Assembly: GCA_900313155.1 (NCBI GenBank)
Contig: OMQE01000043.1
Location: forward strand, 1-12,213
DNA: 12,213 nt
From: an uncultured Rhodospirillaceae bacterium
GTDB lineage: Bacteria > Pseudomonadota > Alphaproteobacteria > RF32 > CAG-239
Direction: 5' to 3'
The position numbers were made by a program, and so were the translations under genes. A model generated the notes under the pieces. That model was not told where the DNA came from and searched no databases. It worked only from the letters and a program-made list of their open reading frames with translations. Positions 7,334 through 12,213 of the stretch are shown here, one piece after another. Positions within the stretch are counted from its first letter, which is position 1, and each line of letters begins with the position of its first letter.

Positions 7334-10300
7334 ATGTTAAAGTATAGTAAATCTGCATTGGGACTATTGAATAATCAATATCGCAGTGTCTTGAAAAAAT
7401 GTATGCTGCTTAATTTAGGATTATTTGCACTTGCTCTGCCGGCTCAAGCCGAAATTTCGGAAATTACGGCAGACAATTTGAACACTTTGACTTCACCAAA
7501 GGTTGAATGGGAAGGACCGCAAACCGATATACCTTTAACCGAATCTTTTATTGTGGTAGACCAAGAAGGTTCTGAACAATTTTATGTTTACGATTATACC
7601 AACGTTGATGATTATGAAGAAACATCAACTAATGTGGACGGCGATTTTACCGAAGAAGAGGTTACGGGTAAAGTATTTACCGGCTATGAAGCCCAAAATG
7701 GCGAATATGGCGCCGTTTATATAGCCGAAACAAACACCAACGCTACCGATATTACCTCTGATTTTGTTAAAAACAGTGTGGCCGCAACAACAAATGTCAG
7801 CGGTGCTTCTATTTTCAATCAGGGAATTGTCGGAGATATCACCGGCGACTTTGTCGGCAATACGGTTGATGTTGAAACCGAAATTTTAACTGCCGGTGGC
7901 GCAGCAATACGTAACTATGAAACTGCTGGTAATGTTATCGGTAATTTTGTTGATAACGGCGCTTCGGCTCCCGAAGGATTAGCCTTTGGCGGCGCTATTT
8001 TAAACCTCAGCAACAATATTACCCACGCCGTTGTCACAGATGGTACAAATACTGTTTTAGGCAATATAAAAGGTAACTTTATCGGCAATACGGTTGAAGA
8101 CAGCGAACTTGTTGCCGGCGGTGCTATTCTAAACGCGGCAAATGTGGCTGAAACTGACGTTTCTATCGGTGATATTACAGGTGATTTTGTCGCCAATTAT
8201 GCCTTGACCAACGGCACAGCCTTAGGCGGCGCAATTGCTAATATTGTTGATTCAACCATGGAAACCGCAACAACTTCAATCAGTACCATAACGGGTGATT
8301 TTATCGATAATAATGTTGAGGGTGATGTAAATGCTTTCGGTGGCGCTGTTTATAATGCTCTTGGCGGCACAAACACAAACGCTGTTGCTTCCATTGAAGC
8401 TCTTGACGGAAATTTCACACAAAACTATGCTCGCTCATCAAACGGCGATGCCTTAGGCGGTGCTGTTTATAATGCCAATCCGGTTAATACAACACCTTTA
8501 GAAACACCATTTAACCCTGTTGCAAATACTTCAACCGGAAGCTCTGCAACTATTGATTCTATCAGTGGCAACTTCAGCGGCAACTATGCGGAAGCAACCA
8601 GCGGTGACGCTTTTGGTGGCGCTATTTATAACGAAGCTTATGAAGCAAGCGAGGCAGATACGGCTGTTATTTCTTCCGTAAGCGGCGAATTTAGCGGCAA
8701 CTATGCCATGTCTGAAGATGGTAATGCTGCCGGCGGTGCCATTTATAATACCGGAACCATAGGTGAAGCTGTTGAACCTGTTGCCGATGCAGAATCCGTT
8801 GCCGGCATTGTTAATTCTTCATTTATGGAAAACTATGCTAAATCAACCGGCGGAACGGCATTCGGCGGGGCTATCGCGACCAGCCAAAATCTGACGCTAA
8901 CAGCTCAAGACGGCTTTGAATCGGTTATCAGCGGCAACTATGTTGAAGATGGTAACGGTAAGCGCGAAGAAGCGATTACAGCCTTCAAACTGACTGAAAC
9001 AGATGAAGCACCAACTTTGACATTTACGGCTTTAAGCGATGGTAATTTCACCATAGATGATAAAATTACCGGTATTGAAGGATATAAGGTCGTCTTTAAC
9101 GGTGATGAAACAGGTACTGTTAATTTGAACAACACCATTGCCACCAACTATGCGTTGACAAATGGTAATATTGAATACACCGGCGACCAAATGGGCGTTG
9201 ATGTCAATGTTGAAAACGTTACCTTGAAGCTTGGGGATGTTGAAGCTCTGACTGCCAACAATTTAACCTTAAATAATGCGACTTTAGATGTTATTAACGA
9301 CACCATTGATGACATTGTTCTCGGTTCAATCAACACGACAGACGGTGCAACCGGTAATTTAGCCATAGATATTGACTTGGAGCAAAATGTTGCCGATACA
9401 TTCACTGTTTCATCTGCAAGCGCCGGAACATATAACTTCAAAGATATGAACGTTCTCGGTCTGCCAACCGAAGAAGGTGCTTTTGAGGTAGAAATTTTCA
9501 AAGCAACTGAAGCTGCATCTTTAACCGATTTGGTAATGAATACCTATGACGCCATCTACAGTAACATGGATCAAATTATCTTAGAGCAAGGAACCGGTGA
9601 TAAAATAGGTTATTTGCTTTATGACTATATCAAAGGCGAACACACCTTAAATGATGCGGTTGCGTTTGAAGAAGGTGACAGACAATATAATATGAACACC
9701 GACGAAGATGTGGCCGAAGATTTAGGTGTTATGGGCGGCGAAGATTCAACTTTGACTGTTAACGGTAACGGATACGCTATCAACGGTAATGGTTTTGAGG
9801 GTATTACCGTTGGCGATGGCCAAACTTTGGAATTGAACAACATTCAAGACATGAATGGTTTTGATCCGGCGGCTGTTGCCATTGAAGAAGGCGGAACCGC
9901 CAGCATTGCCGACAGCACATTCAGTGATAACTATTCTGATGTTGTTAATGACGGCACTTTGAATTTGAGCGGTAACAATGTTTTCAATGATGGTATTGAA
10001 GGCGACGGAACAATGCTCATCAGCGACGGCACCTCAACATTCAATGCCGATGTTGATCAAAGCATCATCACTGTCGGTAACGAACAAACACCGCAAGCCA
10101 AAGCAACCGATTCGGTTATGAATATCGGTACGAATATGGTAACCGCTGATGACATCAGCTTTATCAACGGCTCAACTTTGGCCTTAACGGTTAACAGTGC
10201 TGAAGAATATGGTTCGGTGATTGCTCAAAATATTACAGTTGAAACCGGAGCAAAATTACAAGCCACATTGGCACAAGGTATTATTCAAACTCAACCGGTT

Positions 10301-11536
10301 ACATTGCAATTATTGAGCGCTGAAAATACCGACTTCAATAACTTTACAGATAGTTTTGACAACCAAATGTATAAGTTTGAAAAAGTTGATAAAAACGGTG
10401 CTTACAAAATTTCGCTGGCTAAAACAGCGGCTCAGGTTTCTGCTGAAAACGGCGGCACACAAAATAACCAAAACACAGCAGCTGCATGGGCAGACGGTGG
10501 TTTGTTTGCCAATGCCGGAGAACAGGCTCTTGCCAACAAAATTTCGGCAACAGCACAAAACAATCCGAAAGAGCTGAATGCTAATCTGACTGCTTTGGCG
10601 CCAAATGATGCACCGGTTGTTCAAAACACCACGGTTGTTTTACAAAATCACTTATATGAAGCTGTTGGCACTCACTTACGGGAAGAAAGCTTAGGCCGTC
10701 GTAACGGCGGACGTTCTTCGGGCGATATGTATGCCGATAAAGAGCTGTGGATTGCCGGCTACATGGGGCATAACAAGTTGCAAAACCATGGCGGCCACTA
10801 CGGATTTAAGGGTGATACATACGGTGCTGTGATTGGTATGGACGGCAAAATTTCGCCGCACTCCAAACTAGGTATCGGTTACCAATACGACTATACAAAG
10901 GTTGATGCCTTCAACCGCGACACAAAAGTTGATACGCACACCGGTTTCTTGTATGGTGAATATAAACCAAGCCAATGGTTTATGAATGGAGTTGCCTCTT
11001 ACGGCTATTCAACTTATAAAGATAAAAAGTCGGCATTTGGCGGGCGTTATCATGGCAAATATCATGCAGATTTATACGGTTTGCAAGGTTTGGTCGGTTA
11101 TGAACATGTTGGCCAATATATGAATGTGACGCCGCAAATGGGCTTAAGATACAGCTATATCAAACGTCACGGCTATGTTGACGGCGCCGGTCAGGATATT
11201 TCAGGCAAAAATATGGATATCTTCACAGGTATTGCCGGTTTGAAGTTCAGTAAAGACCTTTATTACAATATGAACTGCAACGTGATGCGTCCGGAATTGT
11301 ATTTAGGGTTAAGCTACGACTTTGTCAGCGACCATGATGCGGCTGTTGTCGGCTTGGGTAACGGTTCAACCTACGTTATTAACGGCAAACGTTTAGACCG
11401 TATGGGCTATGACGTTGGCGCCGGTATCACCACCGAGCTCAATGACCATTGGAATATGAATATCGGTTATATGGGTAATTTCCGTGATCGTTATCAAAAC
11501 CATTCCGGCACCATTGGCCTGAGCTACGCTTTTTAA
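7334..11536 (+). CDS. Type V (autotransporter) surface protein with Pmp-like GGA[I/V]/FxxN repeat passenger
   Basis: A 1400-residue autotransporter: exported by Sec, its C-terminal barrel inserts in the outer membrane and the passenger is displayed outside. A long signal peptide (1-39) has a basic N-region (KYSK...RSVLKK), a hydrophobic core (LLNLGLFALAL) and a PAQA|E cleavage site. Residues 144-514 hold ten FxxN and nine GGA motifs, alternating. Residues 520-1035 are a second, beta-strand-rich, Asp/Asn/Thr-rich passenger part, with an extra FSDN at 863. A linker (about 1040-1130, with NANLTALAPNDAPVV) leads to the translocator barrel (about 1136-1400) of alternating aromatic strands, ending in the required C-terminal Phe (GLSYAF). 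The passenger is acidic and free of cysteine; the only Cys are C23 and C1315. Such proteins are commonly adhesins or other virulence/colonisation factors; adhesion is inference here. It is monocistronic, with a terminator downstream. Barrel call strong, passenger role uncertain. Confidence 0.92.
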   Translation: MLKYSKSALGLLNNQYRSVLKKCMLLNLGLFALALPAQAEISEITADNLNTLTSPKVEWEGPQTDIPLTESFIVVDQEGSEQFYVYDYTNVDDYEETSTNVDGDFTEEEVTGKVFTGYEAQNGEYGAVYIAETNTNATDITSDFVKNSVAATTNVSGASIFNQGIVGDITGDFVGNTVDVETEILTAGGAAIRNYETAGNVIGNFVDNGASAPEGLAFGGAILNLSNNITHAVVTDGTNTVLGNIKGNFIGNTVEDSELVAGGAILNAANVAETDVSIGDITGDFVANYALTNGTALGGAIANIVDSTMETATTSISTITGDFIDNNVEGDVNAFGGAVYNALGGTNTNAVASIEALDGNFTQNYARSSNGDALGGAVYNANPVNTTPLETPFNPVANTSTGSSATIDSISGNFSGNYAEATSGDAFGGAIYNEAYEASEADTAVISSVSGEFSGNYAMSEDGNAAGGAIYNTGTIGEAVEPVADAESVAGIVNSSFMENYAKSTGGTAFGGAIATSQNLTLTAQDGFESVISGNYVEDGNGKREEAITAFKLTETDEAPTLTFTALSDGNFTIDDKITGIEGYKVVFNGDETGTVNLNNTIATNYALTNGNIEYTGDQMGVDVNVENVTLKLGDVEALTANNLTLNNATLDVINDTIDDIVLGSINTTDGATGNLAIDIDLEQNVADTFTVSSASAGTYNFKDMNVLGLPTEEGAFEVEIFKATEAASLTDLVMNTYDAIYSNMDQIILEQGTGDKIGYLLYDYIKGEHTLNDAVAFEEGDRQYNMNTDEDVAEDLGVMGGEDSTLTVNGNGYAINGNGFEGITVGDGQTLELNNIQDMNGFDPAAVAIEEGGTASIADSTFSDNYSDVVNDGTLNLSGNNVFNDGIEGDGTMLISDGTSTFNADVDQSIITVGNEQTPQAKATDSVMNIGTNMVTADDISFINGSTLALTVNSAEEYGSVIAQNITVETGAKLQATLAQGIIQTQPVTLQLLSAENTDFNNFTDSFDNQMYKFEKVDKNGAYKISLAKTAAQVSAENGGTQNNQNTAAAWADGGLFANAGEQALANKISATAQNNPKELNANLTALAPNDAPVVQNTTVVLQNHLYEAVGTHLREESLGRRNGGRSSGDMYADKELWIAGYMGHNKLQNHGGHYGFKGDTYGAVIGMDGKISPHSKLGIGYQYDYTKVDAFNRDTKVDTHTGFLYGEYKPSQWFMNGVASYGYSTYKDKKSAFGGRYHGKYHADLYGLQGLVGYEHVGQYMNVTPQMGLRYSYIKRHGYVDGAGQDISGKNMDIFTGIAGLKFSKDLYYNMNCNVMRPELYLGLSYDFVSDHDAAVVGLGNGSTYVINGKRLDRMGYDVGAGITTELNDHWNMNIGYMGNFRDRYQNHSGTIGLSYAF
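7763..8875 (+). repeat. Degenerate tandem protein repeats (FxxN ... GGA[I/V]) in the autotransporter passenger
   Basis: Within residues 144-514 the unit I-x-x-I-x-G-[DN]-F-x-x-N-[YN]-...-G-x-A-x-G-G-A-[IV]-x-N recurs about ten times. FxxN starts at residues 144, 173, 205, 249, 285, 323, 361, 414, 453 and 497, giving spacings of 29 to 53 and mostly 36-44. GGA starts at 188, 219, 262, 298, 336, 375, 428, 467 and 511. The copies at 410-433 and 449-472 are the closest pair (SGNFSGNYA / SGEFSGNYA, 117 bases apart). The DNA has diverged between copies, so this is an old repeat and not a fresh slippage array. Confidence 0.85.
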
Positions 11537-11577
11537 GCACATACATATTATTATAAAATAAACCTGTTAGAACTGAT

Positions 11578-11608
11578 ACCGTCGGTAATTTTTACCGGCG
11601 GTAATTTT
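11578..11608 (+). terminator. Intrinsic terminator of the autotransporter gene
   Basis: ACCGTCGGTAA (11578-11588) pairs with TTACCGGCGGT (11592-11602) over 11 base pairs with one G-T wobble around a TTT loop, followed by AATTTTAT. The T-tract is short, but the stem is strong and begins 41 bases past the autotransporter stop codon. Confidence 0.75.
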
Positions 11609-11630
11609 ATGAAATTGCAGTATTTTTTAT

Positions 11631-11659
11631 TTGACATTTATGACAAAAAATGATAAAGT
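11631..11659 (+). promoter_or_regulatory. Candidate sigma-70 promoter for the right-edge gene
   Basis: A perfect TTGACA (11631-11636) is followed by a 17-base spacer and TAAAGT (11654-11659), which matches four of six positions of TATAAT. It lies after the autotransporter terminator and about 45 bases before the next ATG. Together these suggest the right-edge gene is transcribed on its own. Confidence 0.6.
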
Positions 11660-11703
11660 TTAGCTGATTAAACATATTATTATTCACTAAAAAAATAAGG
11701 ATT

Positions 11704-12213
11704 ATGAAGCATTATTCTAGCCTCAATGTTTCTGAGGCGGAGTTCAAAGAACTCCTAAAATCGAATGACTACAAGTGTAACGCTGCCGGTCGTGCCTTTA
11801 TGGCTGAGCGCGTTAAGGTACTTAAGCCGCGCCACACGCACTGGTCGACGGCTCTCTTCAAAGCCGCCGAAGAATTGGGTGGTTTGAAAGCAGGACACAC
11901 GTTCGAATACAAGAACGCTCAAGGAGGTACATCAACCGCTCGCGTGGTTGACCTCTACGACTTGCCGGAAGGTATGGTTAATCCCTTCCTATATTGTTTT
12001 AGCGGTGTTATGCATGCGCCGCTGTATGCTTTTGAGGCTCTGCGGTTCTATGCCAAGAAGAGCGGACAGGTTTTGCCATTCATCAGCTCCGGCAAGGAGG
12101 GTAATAAGGGACTATTCAAAGACCTCTTCTACCGCGACGACGAGAAAGCCTTGATACGTGGAACGGAGTATGACTCCTATTACCGAATTATGGCGGAACT
12201 GGCTGACTACGAC
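11704..12213 (+). CDS. Uncharacterised protein, 5' part only (possible DUF218/YdcF-like, weak)
   Basis: The frame is open for 170 codons from the ATG at 11704 to the window edge. AAGGA (11697-11701) lies only two bases before the ATG, tighter than usual, but no other in-frame start exists nearby. I do not recognise the family with confidence. There is no signal peptide and no membrane helix, so the product is probably cytoplasmic. Visible parts are an N-terminal charged helical stretch (SEAEFKELLKSNDYK), a middle with GHTFEYKNAQGG, a hydrophobic segment NPFLYCFSGVMHAPLYAFEA (93-112), then LPFISSGKEGNKG (124-136) and TEYDSYYRIMAEL. The last pattern, a strand running into SGxxGNKG and then an acidic helix, loosely recalls YdcF/DUF218 proteins, but this is a guess. 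Codon choice differs from the neighbours: all nine Asp codons are GAC, and Lys AAG outnumbers AAA. Confidence 0.75.
   Translation, partial: MKHYSSLNVSEAEFKELLKSNDYKCNAAGRAFMAERVKVLKPRHTHWSTALFKAAEELGGLKAGHTFEYKNAQGGTSTARVVDLYDLPEGMVNPFLYCFSGVMHAPLYAFEALRFYAKKSGQVLPFISSGKEGNKGLFKDLFYRDDEKALIRGTEYDSYYRIMAELADYD

Noticed and set aside
7763..8875. CRISPR array or short-DNA-repeat array
   Set aside because: The repetition is at protein level with diverged DNA and irregular spacing inside a coding frame, so it is not a CRISPR array.
9148..9501. 117-codon minus-strand frame inside the autotransporter
   Set aside because: It is antisense to an uninterrupted passenger frame; the Ser/Val/Pro-rich translation is what reversed Asn/Thr/Gly-rich DNA yields.
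11948..12154. 68-codon plus-strand frame in the right-edge region
   Set aside because: It overlaps the longer open frame from 11704, is Cys/Arg-rich, and has no ribosome site.

Overview
The window carries five protein-coding genes from an AT-rich Gram-negative bacterium. The outer-membrane autotransporter, the Gram-negative style MutS and ThrRS, and a PhoR-like histidine kinase all suggest a proteobacterium, and an AT-rich, possibly host-associated alphaproteobacterium is my best guess. That placement is inference, because there is no rRNA or other phylogenetic marker here. I see no tRNA, rRNA, CRISPR array, insertion sequence, integrase or prophage gene.

Layout: (1) 1-2420, minus strand, mutS, with its C-terminus running off the left edge. 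(2) 2523-3950, plus strand, a membrane histidine kinase divergent from mutS, with no response regulator beside it and a degenerate G1 ATP-binding motif. (3) A hairpin at 3974-4024 with T-runs on both sides, placed to stop both the kinase transcript and the convergent thrS transcript. (4) 7152-4041, minus strand, a two-gene unit: a GT4-type glycosyltransferase followed 16 bases later by thrS. (5) 7334-11536, plus strand, a 1400-residue type V autotransporter whose passenger carries repeated GGA[I/V] and FxxN tetrapeptides, the hallmark pair of chlamydial polymorphic membrane proteins (Pmp). It ends at a strong hairpin. (6) 11704-12213, plus strand, the first 170 codons of an unrecognised gene with its own promoter-like sequence and a more C-ending codon style.

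Two genes are housekeeping (mismatch repair, threonine tRNA charging). The glycosyltransferase probably acts on a surface glycan or lipopolysaccharide, and the autotransporter is a surface protein. The two divergent promoter regions are 2421-2522 and 7153-7333. Nothing ties all the genes into one pathway. The most interesting element is the Pmp-like adhesin candidate, followed by the kinase with its altered ATP lid motif and the partial gene at the right edge.
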